Positions 30,361 to 37,713 of a DNA stretch of 64,000 nucleotides are shown in pieces. The position numbers were made by a program, and so were the translations under genes. The DNA is from an uncultured Saprospiraceae bacterium (GTDB lineage Bacteria > Bacteroidota > Bacteroidia > Chitinophagales > Saprospiraceae): NCBI GenBank assembly GCA_937951615.1, contig CALFBH010000121.1:1-64000 (forward strand). Direction: 5' to 3'. Position 1 is the stretch's first letter. Every line of letters begins with the position of its first letter. The notes below the pieces were generated by a model. It saw only the letters and a list, made by a program, of their open reading frames with translations. It had not been told where the DNA came from and did not search any database.

Positions 30361-31860
30361 ATGTCGTACATTATAATTCTACTCCTCACCTTAGCTTTTG
30401 GCGCGGGTTTATATAAAATGTTTGAGAAAGCTGGAGAGCCAGGCTGGAAAGCCATAGTGCCTGGGCTCAACCTTTATACCTGGCTACAAATCACTGGGCG
30501 TCCTATGTATTGGCTGGCTTTATTGCTGGTGCCAATTGTGGGCATTTTCATTTTTGCTTATATGCTCATTGATATGGTCAAGAGTTTTGGCAAATTTGGT
30601 TTTCTGGAACATGCTGCTGCCATTATTGTGCCTTTTGCTTTTTATCCTTATATCGGTTTTAAAGAAGAAGAAAAATATCTTGGTAAGGCTGTCGTGATGA
30701 GTGAAGAGAATCCGATTAAAAAATCTATTGTACGCGAATGGGCAGAGGCGATTATTTTTGCGGTTTTTGCGGCAACGTTTATTCGGATGTTTCTGATTGA
30801 AGCTTATACCATCCCGACACCTTCGATGGAAAGCTCGCTGATGGTCGGCGATTTTTTGTTTGTGAGCAAACTGAGTTATGGTTCGCGTATGCCGGTAACG
30901 CCTTTGCAGTTTCCATTGGTACACAATAAGATTCCACTTTTAGGTAATGAGTCTTACTCCAAAGCCATTCAGTGGAAATACCGCAGACTACCCGCTATTC
31001 GCAATCTGGAACGTTATGATCCTGTCGTCTTCAATTTTCCAGAAGGGGATAGTGTCGCTTTTAGAAAAGGCGTGAATCAGAGTCAAGGTCAGGATCCGCA
31101 TTATTACGGTTTATTGCGTAGAGAAGGACGTACACGTGTAGAACGCAATTATGATGTAGTCTGGCGTCCATTGGATAAAAGAGATAATTATATCAAGCGT
31201 TGTGTGGGACTGCCAGGTGATAAACTGGAAGTCAGAAAAAAACAATTATTTGTCAATGACGAACCCGCACCAAGCCCTAAAGGATTGCAAACCAATTATC
31301 AGGTCAACGCAACAGGTTCAAAACCCAATCCTAAGAAATTAGAAGAACTGGGCATTGAATGGAGTACAGAAAATAACGGCATCATGACTTTGACAGAAGA
31401 ACAGACTGCCTATTTGAAAAAAGATAATACATTAGAGGTTTTTCCTATACCCAATCCGGTACACCGAGGCGTTTTTCCAAATGATAATAGAGGGTGGAGT
31501 ATTGATGATTTTGGTCCGATTAATATCCCAAAACAGGGAGAAAGCATGAGTATTGGTCCTAAAAATATTGCGATTTATCAAAGGGTCATCCGCGACTATG
31601 AAGGCAATGATTTGGAAATTGGCGCAGGTGGTATCAAAATCAATGGGCAGCCTGCGACAAGCTATACTTTCAAGCAAAATTATTACTGGATGATGGGGGA
31701 TAATCGAGACAATTCACTGGATTCCCGTTCTTGGGGTTTTGTACCAGAAGACCATATTGTAGGCAAGCCACTCTTTATCTGGATGTCGCTGAAAAATGGA
31801 AGATTATCGGATGGTGTGCGTTGGGAGAGAGTATTCAGAGGAGCGGATGATATGGATTAA
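30361..31860 (+). CDS. lepB: Signal peptidase I
   Basis: 499 residues from the ATG at 30361; an upstream ATG at 30307 lies within an intergenic inverted repeat and is less likely. LepB cuts signal peptides from exported proteins on the outer face of the inner membrane. Two to three N-terminal membrane segments (about 1-110) precede the S26 domain. Box B contains the nucleophile Ser155 (IPTPSMESSL), Lys279 in NYIKRCVGLPGD is the general base, and GDNRDNSLDSRSWGFVP (about 442-458) is box E. At 499 residues it is long because of an insert between the catalytic Lys and box E, as is usual for Bacteroidota. Confidence 0.94.
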   Translation: MSYIIILLLTLAFGAGLYKMFEKAGEPGWKAIVPGLNLYTWLQITGRPMYWLALLLVPIVGIFIFAYMLIDMVKSFGKFGFLEHAAAIIVPFAFYPYIGFKEEEKYLGKAVVMSEENPIKKSIVREWAEAIIFAVFAATFIRMFLIEAYTIPTPSMESSLMVGDFLFVSKLSYGSRMPVTPLQFPLVHNKIPLLGNESYSKAIQWKYRRLPAIRNLERYDPVVFNFPEGDSVAFRKGVNQSQGQDPHYYGLLRREGRTRVERNYDVVWRPLDKRDNYIKRCVGLPGDKLEVRKKQLFVNDEPAPSPKGLQTNYQVNATGSKPNPKKLEELGIEWSTENNGIMTLTEEQTAYLKKDNTLEVFPIPNPVHRGVFPNDNRGWSIDDFGPINIPKQGESMSIGPKNIAIYQRVIRDYEGNDLEIGAGGIKINGQPATSYTFKQNYYWMMGDNRDNSLDSRSWGFVPEDHIVGKPLFIWMSLKNGRLSDGVRWERVFRGADDMD

Positions 31861-31902
31861 AAAAAATAGTAGAGGAAACATGAATTTCCTCTACTATTTT
31901 TT
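31861..31902. terminator. Bidirectional terminator between lepB and the TrmH-type gene
   Basis: A perfect 18-bp stem AAAAAATAGTAGAGGAAA (31861-31878) and TTTCCTCTACTATTTTTT (31885-31902) with a 6-nt loop directly follows the lepB stop and touches the stop of the convergent gene at 31903. Confidence 0.88.
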
Positions 31903-32433
31903 TCAAAAATATATTTTCCGGAATAAATCCCACACCACAATACCCGTACAGACTGAAATATTCAGAGAGTGCTTAGTGCCAAACTGGGGAATTTCCAGAC
32001 AGGCATCCAGCATTTGCATGGCTTCATCGCTGATGCCCTTCACTTCATTGCCAAATACCACCGCATATTTGCCCGACTTATCTATTTGGAAATCCTGTAA
32101 GGCAATACTCTCTTTTGCCTGCTCCACGCCCAATATCTGATAACCTTTTGCTTTCAAATCCTGAATGGCTGCCGTTGTTTCCTCGAAGTAAAGCCAGTCC
32201 ATAGACTCCGTTGCACCAATCGCCGTTTTCAAAATTTCTCTGTGTGGAGGTTGCGCTGTGATGCCGCATAGATACACTGCCTCCAAAGCAAAAGCATCTG
32301 CTGTGCGGAAAGCAGAACCGACATTCAGTCCACTCCGTACATTATCCAATACAATGACAATCGGTGTTTTGTCCTGCGCTTTGAATTGAGCAGAGGAGAC
32401 TCTGTTGAGTTCTTTTAATGAGAGTTTTTTCAT
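31903..32433 (-). CDS. TrmH-family RNA 2'-O-methyltransferase
   Basis: 176 residues from the ATG at 32433. The frame extends to 32604, but that part lies in a large inverted repeat and encodes no recognisable domain. SpoU/TrmH fold motifs are present: motif 1 NVRSGLNVGSAFRTADAF (about 32-49), motif 2 VVFGNEVKGISDE (about 128-140) and motif 3 LNISVCTGIVVWDLFR (about 158-173). This knotted fold methylates ribose in tRNA or rRNA using S-adenosylmethionine. The short form lacks an extra RNA-binding domain. The exact target nucleotide is unknown. Confidence 0.9.
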   Translation of the reverse strand: MKKLSLKELNRVSSAQFKAQDKTPIVIVLDNVRSGLNVGSAFRTADAFALEAVYLCGITAQPPHREILKTAIGATESMDWLYFEETTAAIQDLKAKGYQILGVEQAKESIALQDFQIDKSGKYAVVFGNEVKGISDEAMQMLDACLEIPQFGTKHSLNISVCTGIVVWDLFRKIYF

Positions 32434-32511
32434 TTTTATTAAAATGAAATTGGATATTGCCCACTTATGCTCTGGTTTTAACGTTAAGTCAGGTGTTTCG
32501 CAAAGCGAAAT

Positions 32512-32633
32512 ACGTCCCCTCTTGAGAGGGGAATATAGGGGTGTGTTAAAGCCCAGAAAGCTTGTGTGAAATTGTTTGTCTATCAGTGTTTTAGTATAAC
32601 ACACCCCTCGGTTCCCCTCTCAAGAGGGGACGT
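32512..32633. repeat. Large inverted-repeat element
   Basis: The left arm (32512-32548, starting ACGTCCCCTCTTGAGAGGGG) and right arm (32597-32633, ending CCCCTCTCAAGAGGGGACGT) are near-exact reverse complements of about 37 bp, separated by 48 bp. Each arm also contains the smaller palindrome CCCCTCTTGAGAGGGG. It lies just upstream of the TrmH-type gene and resembles a MITE-like dispersed element. Confidence 0.8.
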
Positions 32634-32687
32634 AATCTCTTAGGAGATTACCTTGATGTGTGATGATTGTGTTATAGAATTTGCGTT

Positions 32688-34076
32688 CTATTTCTTCATT
32701 TCAGCATAAAATTGATAAAAATAAGGAATGGTTTCAATGCCTTTATAATAGTTGAATAGCCCATAATGCTCATTAGGCGAATGGATATTATCTGAATCCA
32801 GTCCAAAACCCATTAAGACAGTTTTGACGCCCAGAATAGTTTCAAATAGAGAAACAATCGGAATACTACCGCCTGAACGTTGAGGCAGCGGTGCTTTACC
32901 GAAAGCTTTTTCCATTGCTTTGGCAGCAGCTTTATATTCTACTGAATCTGTTGGTGTGACCGCAGGCAAACCGCCATGATGTGGTGTTACTTTTACCTTG
33001 ACCGATTCAGGCGCAATGCTTTCAAAATGCTTGGTAAACAAATCAGTGATTTTATCGTCATTTTGATTGGGCACCAGTCGCATACTGATTTTGGCGAAAG
33101 CCTTAGAAGGCAAAACGGTTTTTGCACCCTCGCCGATATAGCCGCCCCAGATTCCATTCACATCGAGCGTTGGACGGATAGAAGTGCGTTCTAGAGTGGT
33201 GTAATCTTTCTCTCCACGAACATCTTTGACGTCTAAATCCATTTTATACGCTTCCAAATCGAAAGGAGCTTTGTTCATTTCAGCACGTTCGGCATCCGTG
33301 ACCAGTGCTACATCATCATAAAAACCTGGGATAGTAATGCGATTGTTTTCATCCTGCATTGAAGCAATCATTTTTGCCAGAATATTGACTGGATTGGCTA
33401 CTGCACCACCATATACACCAGAATGTAGATCGCGATTGGGTCCCGTCACTTCGACTTCCACATAACTCAGTCCGCGTAAACCGACCGTAATGGACGGCAC
33501 ATCATTGGCAATAATAGAAGTATCTGAAACCAGACAGACATCAGCCGCCAGTTTATCTTTATTGGCTTCGATAAACGGGCCGAGATTATCCGAACCGACT
33601 TCCTCTTCCCCTTCTATCATAAACTTGACATTGCAAGGCAGCGCGTCGTTTTTCATCATCATCTCAAATGCCTTGACATGCATGTACATTTGTCCTTTAT
33701 CATCGCAGGCACCACGAGCGAAAATAGCTCCATCAGGATGCAAAGCGGTCTTTTTGATAACAGGCTCAAATGGGCCAGATTCCCACAAATCCAGCGGATC
33801 AGGTGGCTGTACATCATAATGCCCATACACCAATATCGTCGGTAATTTGGGATCAATAATTTTCTCCGCATAGACAATTGGATGTCCAGGCGTAGGACAA
33901 ATCTCTACATTATCTGCTCCGGCTGCTACGAGGCTGTCGTGTACAAACTGAGCAGTGCGCGCTACATCTGCCGAAAAAGCAGAATCTGCACTGACGGAAG
34001 GCATTTTGAGCAGTTCCAGCAATTCATTGAGGAAACGGTCTTTATGGGTATCGAGATAGGTGGTGAGTTCTTGCAT
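32688..34076 (-). CDS. M20-family dipeptidase
   Basis: 462 residues of the CNDP/PepV-like M20 metallopeptidases that cleave dipeptides with two zinc ions. Metal and catalytic residues are seen in VYGHYDVQPPDPLDLW (about 83-98, His and Asp), ARGACDDKGQMYMH (about 120-133, bridging Asp), IEGEEEVGSDNL (about 154-165, catalytic Glu and metal Glu), DTSI (about 185-188) and the C-terminal SPNEHYGLFNYYKGI (about 434-448). The dimerisation lid lies at about 205-390. No signal peptide, so cytoplasmic. Confidence 0.93.
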   Translation of the reverse strand: MQELTTYLDTHKDRFLNELLELLKMPSVSADSAFSADVARTAQFVHDSLVAAGADNVEICPTPGHPIVYAEKIIDPKLPTILVYGHYDVQPPDPLDLWESGPFEPVIKKTALHPDGAIFARGACDDKGQMYMHVKAFEMMMKNDALPCNVKFMIEGEEEVGSDNLGPFIEANKDKLAADVCLVSDTSIIANDVPSITVGLRGLSYVEVEVTGPNRDLHSGVYGGAVANPVNILAKMIASMQDENNRITIPGFYDDVALVTDAERAEMNKAPFDLEAYKMDLDVKDVRGEKDYTTLERTSIRPTLDVNGIWGGYIGEGAKTVLPSKAFAKISMRLVPNQNDDKITDLFTKHFESIAPESVKVKVTPHHGGLPAVTPTDSVEYKAAAKAMEKAFGKAPLPQRSGGSIPIVSLFETILGVKTVLMGFGLDSDNIHSPNEHYGLFNYYKGIETIPYFYQFYAEMKK

Positions 34077-34135
34077 TTTTTTATGTTTTGAGCTGCGAAG
34101 ATAGGGATTTTTTGGGTTTATTTGTAACTGTTATG

Positions 34136-34185
34136 AGTCCATAGTCGATGGTCGATAGTTGACTATCGACGATGGACTATCGACT
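34136..34185. repeat. Imperfect palindrome of the TCGATAGTC family
   Basis: Two 24-nt arms (34136-34159 and 34162-34185) are near-complementary and consist of the units AGTCCATAG, TCGATGG and TCGATAGT. Same family as 18219-18362. It sits between the dipeptidase and DUF697 genes. Confidence 0.65.
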
Positions 34186-34200
34186 TAAATATAAGGTCTA

Positions 34201-34788
34201 TTATATACTATTCAACAATCGTTCTTTTTGTGTATTGAAATCTTCTTCCGTGATGAGTCCTTTTGTTTTTAATGCAGCCAATTTTTCTATTTTATCAAAA
34301 ACATCGCTATCGTCATCGTCATTAGATTGCTTTTTTTCTTTTTCCATTTCTTTGGCGACTTTTTTGCCCTTTTCAAACTCTTCCTTATATACCTTTTTCG
34401 CTTCTTTGACATCTATGTCAGCTAAATTTCCGCCTTCAGCAAAATGTGTTTTGAATACTTCACCGAGCGCGTAAGTCATGCCACCGGAAAGGGCAGACAT
34501 AGAAACTCCACCAATGACAGAGCCAATACCGGGAATAGTTTTGATAAAACTTGCTCCTATGCGAGCGATGGTGGTGCCACCAATAGCTGATATATAGCTT
34601 TTTCCAAGTTCTTCTTTGAAAGGAACGCCATATAGTCGTGATAACTGCCTGAGCATATCCAGTTGAATGACAGATACACCAATGATGTCCATGACAGGTA
34701 ATGGTACTAATCCAGCACCAAGTGAAAACATAATGTGTTTGCGGATGATGTCATCTGCTTGTCGAGTGAGTTCTTTTTGATTAGACAT
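34201..34788 (-). CDS. DUF697 membrane protein with SHOCT tail
   Basis: 195 residues. The N-terminal part (about 10-115) fits DUF697: two glycine/alanine-rich hydrophobic hairpins (LGAGLVPLPVMDIIGVSVIQ and IGSVIGGVSMSALSGGMTY) that could enter membranes. A charged coiled linker (about 125-160, Glu/Lys rich plus DDDDSD) leads to a C-terminal SHOCT motif (about 165-195, KIEKLAALKTKGLITEEDF), a short helical module often seen at protein ends. Function unknown. Confidence 0.86.
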   Translation of the reverse strand: MSNQKELTRQADDIIRKHIMFSLGAGLVPLPVMDIIGVSVIQLDMLRQLSRLYGVPFKEELGKSYISAIGGTTIARIGASFIKTIPGIGSVIGGVSMSALSGGMTYALGEVFKTHFAEGGNLADIDVKEAKKVYKEEFEKGKKVAKEMEKEKKQSNDDDDSDVFDKIEKLAALKTKGLITEEDFNTQKERLLNSI

Positions 34789-34855
34789 AGTGTTGTTTTT
34801 AGTTTTATTTATGTAAATATACGAAAAAATTAAATAACTTTCAATTTGTCAGAAA

Positions 34856-34901
34856 ATTCAAAACACAATCTCACAATTCCACAATCTCACAATTCCACAG
34901 C
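34856..34901. repeat. Degenerate CACAATCTCACAATTC intergenic repeat
   Basis: Tandem-like CACAATCTCACAATTCCACAATCTC blocks. Complementary versions (GTGTGATTGTGAAATTG style) occur at about 36703-36741, 27324-27358 and 48566-48606, always between genes. Confidence 0.55.
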
Positions 34902-34980
34902 TTTACCATTACGAAGTTTACGCTCATCCATTCAAAATGCTCATTAGTCTAACAAAGTTAGCAGCTTATAAGTAATCAAA

Positions 34981-34988
34981 TATCTTTG
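34981..34988 (+). promoter_or_regulatory. -7 box for the DUF4836 gene
   Basis: TATCTTTG matches the Bacteroidota TAnnTTTG element. It is 90 bp upstream of the start at 35079. No clear TTG element lies at the expected distance. Confidence 0.45.
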
Positions 34989-35078
34989 TTCTCGAAATAA
35001 ATCAATAACTGTCTCCACAAATAAATATCATTTTTGAATTTGTGTTGCCTATTATCATTCAACCCATAAATTTTTATC

Positions 35079-36701
35079 ATGAAAACAATACACTATTTTC
35101 TTTTAAGCTTATTGACTGCTACACTTTTATTCGGCACCTATGCCTGCAAAGACAGCACTAAAACGATGGCTCGACTGACCGGATTTACCAGTGAAGCCTT
35201 GAGTCATGTTCCTGAAAATGCCTATTCTGTTGGACGCATCAACATCAACAGCCTGATGGACAAGTCTGATTTTGAGAATATGAAAAACATGGAGTTCTAT
35301 CAGGAGATGATTAGCGAAGCAGAAGAAAAAGGCGAAGTTGTGGCGGATATTTTGCGCAATCCAAAGAACTCCGGAATTGACTTGGGCGATTATGCTTATT
35401 TTTTCAGTTCAGATCGTTCTGACAATGGAAAAAATCAGTTTTCAGGACTGGTTTTTAAATTGAATGATGCTGCGCAATTTGAAAAACTAGTTGCTGCGAA
35501 AGAAGACATTAATATTAAAACAGAAGAAGGCTATAAATATGCCAAAACAGGCAATAAAGCAGTTGTTGGCTGGACAGGTAATCTTGCCGTTGTCGGTGGG
35601 GGAGAAGGGCGCGATTTGCAAAGCGACCTGGTGACGATATTTAATACCAAAAGAGAAAACTCTATTGCGAATAATTCAAACCTGACTGATTTTCTTCGTG
35701 AAGAACATGATATATCACTTTGGATGGGTTCTGATGCTTACGCAAAACGTATATATAACAGCATGCAAAAGCAGTTGATTCTGATGGGCATCAGCCAGAA
35801 AGATTTGAAAGAAAATTATGTCAATTCTTATGCTGATTTTGAAGATGGCGCAATTGTCGGACATTCAGCATACATGCTGAAAAGTGCATTGACCAAAGAC
35901 CTGAATATGGTGTTTGGGAATGAAGTAAAAACTGATTTTTCAAAATACATGCCTGGTGAAGGACTGGGAACAGCATTGAGTTTCAGAATGGATTTTCGGG
36001 GCTTACAGCAATTACTGAAAGAAAAGGGTTTTGGTGGATTTATCAACATGGGTTTGAGCGAATACGGACTGAAGACTGAAGATTTCGGAGAAACTTTTGA
36101 TGGCGATGTCATGATAGCTGCTTATGATAATGGTGGAGAAAAATCGCCAAGCAGCCTTATTATGATGAATATCAAAGACGACCAGCACCTCAGTAAGTTT
36201 TTCGAACTGGGTGAAAAAATGAATATTCTGGAAAAACAGGGCAATAACGAATACGAAATCAAAGGCACAGCCGGTGCATTGGACAAAATGTTGGATAAAT
36301 CGAAAAGTCCACGCCGTTTCAAAAATGGTACATCTAATGCCAAACTGGTCGTCCGCGACAATATGATTTTCATCACCGATCGTGAGGATATTTTCAGCAA
36401 GGTGAAAAGTGGTGGTTATGCCCGCTCTGGTCAGGTAAAAGGCACAGCAGCCAATGTGCTGACCGGAAATATCTTCGGTATGTACATGGATGCGGCTCAG
36501 ATGAAAGGGATGTCAGATGATATTGACAGCCGTTATATCAAGGATATGCAAATCACGACCAGCAATATGAAGTCGAATCTGCTGGTACAAATGTTGGACA
36601 AAAATCAAAACAGCCTCAAAACATTTACAGAAATGATCAATGAGCAGCACAAAAATGGCGGAATGAATATTGATTTTGACGAAGAAAAGGAGAGTTTATA
36701 A
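35079..36701 (+). CDS. DUF4836-family lipoprotein
   Basis: 540 residues. The signal peptide ends GTYAC (lipid-attachment Cys at about 23), so it should be a lipoprotein in the periplasm or outer membrane. The N-terminus of the mature protein, with HVPENAYSVGRININSL (about 43-59) and repeated beta-strand blocks such as NLAVVGGGEGRD, matches the DUF4836 family of Bacteroidota, which has no known activity. It is a single gene with its own promoter. Confidence 0.85.
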   Translation: MKTIHYFLLSLLTATLLFGTYACKDSTKTMARLTGFTSEALSHVPENAYSVGRININSLMDKSDFENMKNMEFYQEMISEAEEKGEVVADILRNPKNSGIDLGDYAYFFSSDRSDNGKNQFSGLVFKLNDAAQFEKLVAAKEDINIKTEEGYKYAKTGNKAVVGWTGNLAVVGGGEGRDLQSDLVTIFNTKRENSIANNSNLTDFLREEHDISLWMGSDAYAKRIYNSMQKQLILMGISQKDLKENYVNSYADFEDGAIVGHSAYMLKSALTKDLNMVFGNEVKTDFSKYMPGEGLGTALSFRMDFRGLQQLLKEKGFGGFINMGLSEYGLKTEDFGETFDGDVMIAAYDNGGEKSPSSLIMMNIKDDQHLSKFFELGEKMNILEKQGNNEYEIKGTAGALDKMLDKSKSPRRFKNGTSNAKLVVRDNMIFITDREDIFSKVKSGGYARSGQVKGTAANVLTGNIFGMYMDAAQMKGMSDDIDSRYIKDMQITTSNMKSNLLVQMLDKNQNSLKTFTEMINEQHKNGGMNIDFDEEKESL

Positions 36702-36815
36702 ACTGTGTGATTGTGTGATTGTGAAATTGTGTGATTGTTGATGTGATTTTTTGCTTTGCAAAAACTCTTTTTTGACCATGAAACAAGATTAGCAATGAAA
36801 CAATAATAACAGTGA

Positions 36816-36863
36816 TTCAAGTCTGGAAAATCTTTTTTTAAAAAAATCTTTTCCAGACTTGAA
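36816..36863. repeat. Near-perfect inverted repeat overlapping the tRNA-Gly promoter
   Basis: TTCAAGTCTGGAAAA (36816-36830) is the exact reverse complement of TTTTCCAGACTTGAA (36849-36863); the middle is a T7/A7 pair. The right arm contains the TTG of the downstream tRNA promoter, so folding could compete with promoter use. It may otherwise end the DUF4836 transcript. Confidence 0.7.
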
Positions 36864-36890
36864 TATATGAAATGAATTGCTGTATATTTG
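36859..36890 (+). promoter_or_regulatory. Promoter for tRNA-Gly and probably tRNA-Leu
   Basis: TTG (36859-36861) and TATATTTG (36883-36890) are 21 bp apart. tRNA-Gly starts 12 bp downstream of the box. A terminator between the two tRNAs means tRNA-Leu may need its own promoter or readthrough. Confidence 0.6.
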
Positions 36891-36901
36891 CACTCCGTTA
36901 A

Positions 36902-36974
<73 letters not shown>

Positions 36975-36977
36975 CAA

Positions 36978-37003
36978 AGCCTTCAGAAATGAAGGCTTTT
37001 TTA
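36978..37003 (+). terminator. Terminator after tRNA-Gly
   Basis: AGCCTTCA-gaaa-TGAAGGCT followed by a run of six T starts 3 bp after the tRNA. Confidence 0.85.
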
Positions 37004-37040
37004 TAGGAATGAAGGTCTGACCTGATTTCCAAAACAGGAT

Positions 37041-37355
37041 GCCCGAGTGGTGGAATTGGTAGACACGCCGGACTTAAAGAAAAATTGAGTGCCCTGGAAG
37101 AAATTCCAGGAGTAGAACCTCTCAAATTCGGGGAAACCTCGCAGCGAATGCTGTTGGCAATCCCGAGCCAAGTCCTATTTTTAAAATAGGAAAGGTGTAG
37201 AGACTTGACGGGAGGTACCTAAATTCTATATTCATAGAATATGGTAAAGAGAAAGTCCAGACCACAAATGCCTCAACAGGCAGCAACGAAAGTTGTAGTT
37301 GGTAAGAAAATCCTGTGCTCTTCGGGGCGTGCGGGTTCAAGTCCCGCCTCGGGTA
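37041..37355 (+). tRNA. tRNA-Leu(UAA) interrupted by a group I intron
   Basis: 5' exon 37041-37075 and 3' exon 37307-37355 join to an 84-nt class II tRNA. Acceptor GCCCGAG (37041-37047) pairs CTCGGGT (37348-37354, G-U at the end), discriminator A, T arm GCGGG-TTCAAGT-CCCGC, variable arm GCTC-TTCG-GGGC. The anticodon loop, once joined, reads CTTAAAA, giving anticodon UAA. The break falls between U34 and A35, the site used by the cyanobacterial and plastid tRNA-Leu introns. As aligned, stem CCGGA/TCCTG has one C-U mismatch (28-42). CCA is not encoded. tRNA-Leu lies 66 bp after tRNA-Gly and borders the A/T-rich accessory segment. Confidence 0.93.
37076..37306 (+). ncRNA. Group I self-splicing intron in tRNA-Leu(UAA), IC3-like
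   Basis: A 231-nt intron with the full conserved core. The 5' site follows CTT, which can pair with GAG at 37087-37089 (P1, with a terminal U-G). P2 is CCTGGAA/TTCCAGG (37093-37110). P (GGGGAAACC, 37130-37138) and Q GGCAATCCCGAGCC (37156-37169) form P4; R AGACTTGACGGGA (37201-37213) pairs with S around AAGTCC (37253-37258) to form P7. P8 is ATTCTAT/ATAGAAT (37223-37240), P9 is TGCCT/AGGCA (37269-37282), followed by GCAAC-gaaa-GTTGT. It ends in the conserved terminal G at 37306. The P/Q/R/S words are nearly those of the cyanobacterial trnL intron as I remember it. No ORF is present. Confidence 0.93.
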
Positions 37356-37359
37356 CATT

Positions 37360-37395
37360 AAGCTCTGTAAGTCATTGATTTACAGAGCTTTTTAT
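37360..37395 (+). terminator. Terminator after tRNA-Leu
   Basis: AAGCTCTGTAA and TTACAGAGCTT (11 bp) with a 9-nt loop, followed by a T-rich tail, 5 bp after the tRNA end. Confidence 0.85.
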
Positions 37396-37470
37396 TTTAC
37401 TACTGAACGGTTACTGAGCACTTTTAACTTTCTTTTACTTTCTATTGCGATTGTTCAGTAATTGCTGTTT

Positions 37471-37713
37471 TTATGGCTGGTTAATCCCAAGTAGAATAAC
37501 ATCCCCTGTTATATCCATCAATTCTATTCTCCAAAGAAATGCTTGCCTTCTTTTATAATAACTAATGACTGATTGAACTGTCCTGTTTTCTGGACTGAGG
37601 GTAATTTCAAACACAATATAACTTTTGAAATTATTTAATGGCTGGTAGTAACGCTTTATAATATTTGAGGTTATTATTAAGAATTTATCATAATTTATTT
37701 TTTGGCAATACAC
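37471..37713 (-). CDS. Possible small ORF coupled to the membrane-protein gene
   Basis: An 80-residue ORF starting inside the 3' end of the 1158-aa gene (26-bp overlap, different frame). It looks protein-like, with amphipathic beta-type patterns (SYIVFEITLSPENRTV, about 31-46, and FLWRIELMDITGDVILLG, about 59-76), and shares the A/T-rich codon use of the upstream genes. No family recognised. It may be the third gene of the module or the remnant of a longer one, or not be translated. Confidence 0.4.
   Translation of the reverse strand: MYCQKINYDKFLIITSNIIKRYYQPLNNFKSYIVFEITLSPENRTVQSVISYYKRRQAFLWRIELMDITGDVILLGINQP

Noticed and set aside
37041-37355. Cyanobacterial contamination explaining the intron
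   Set aside because: Both flanks and the tRNA-Gly neighbour, promoters and proteins are of Bacteroidota type in one continuous sequence, although read-level proof is not available here.
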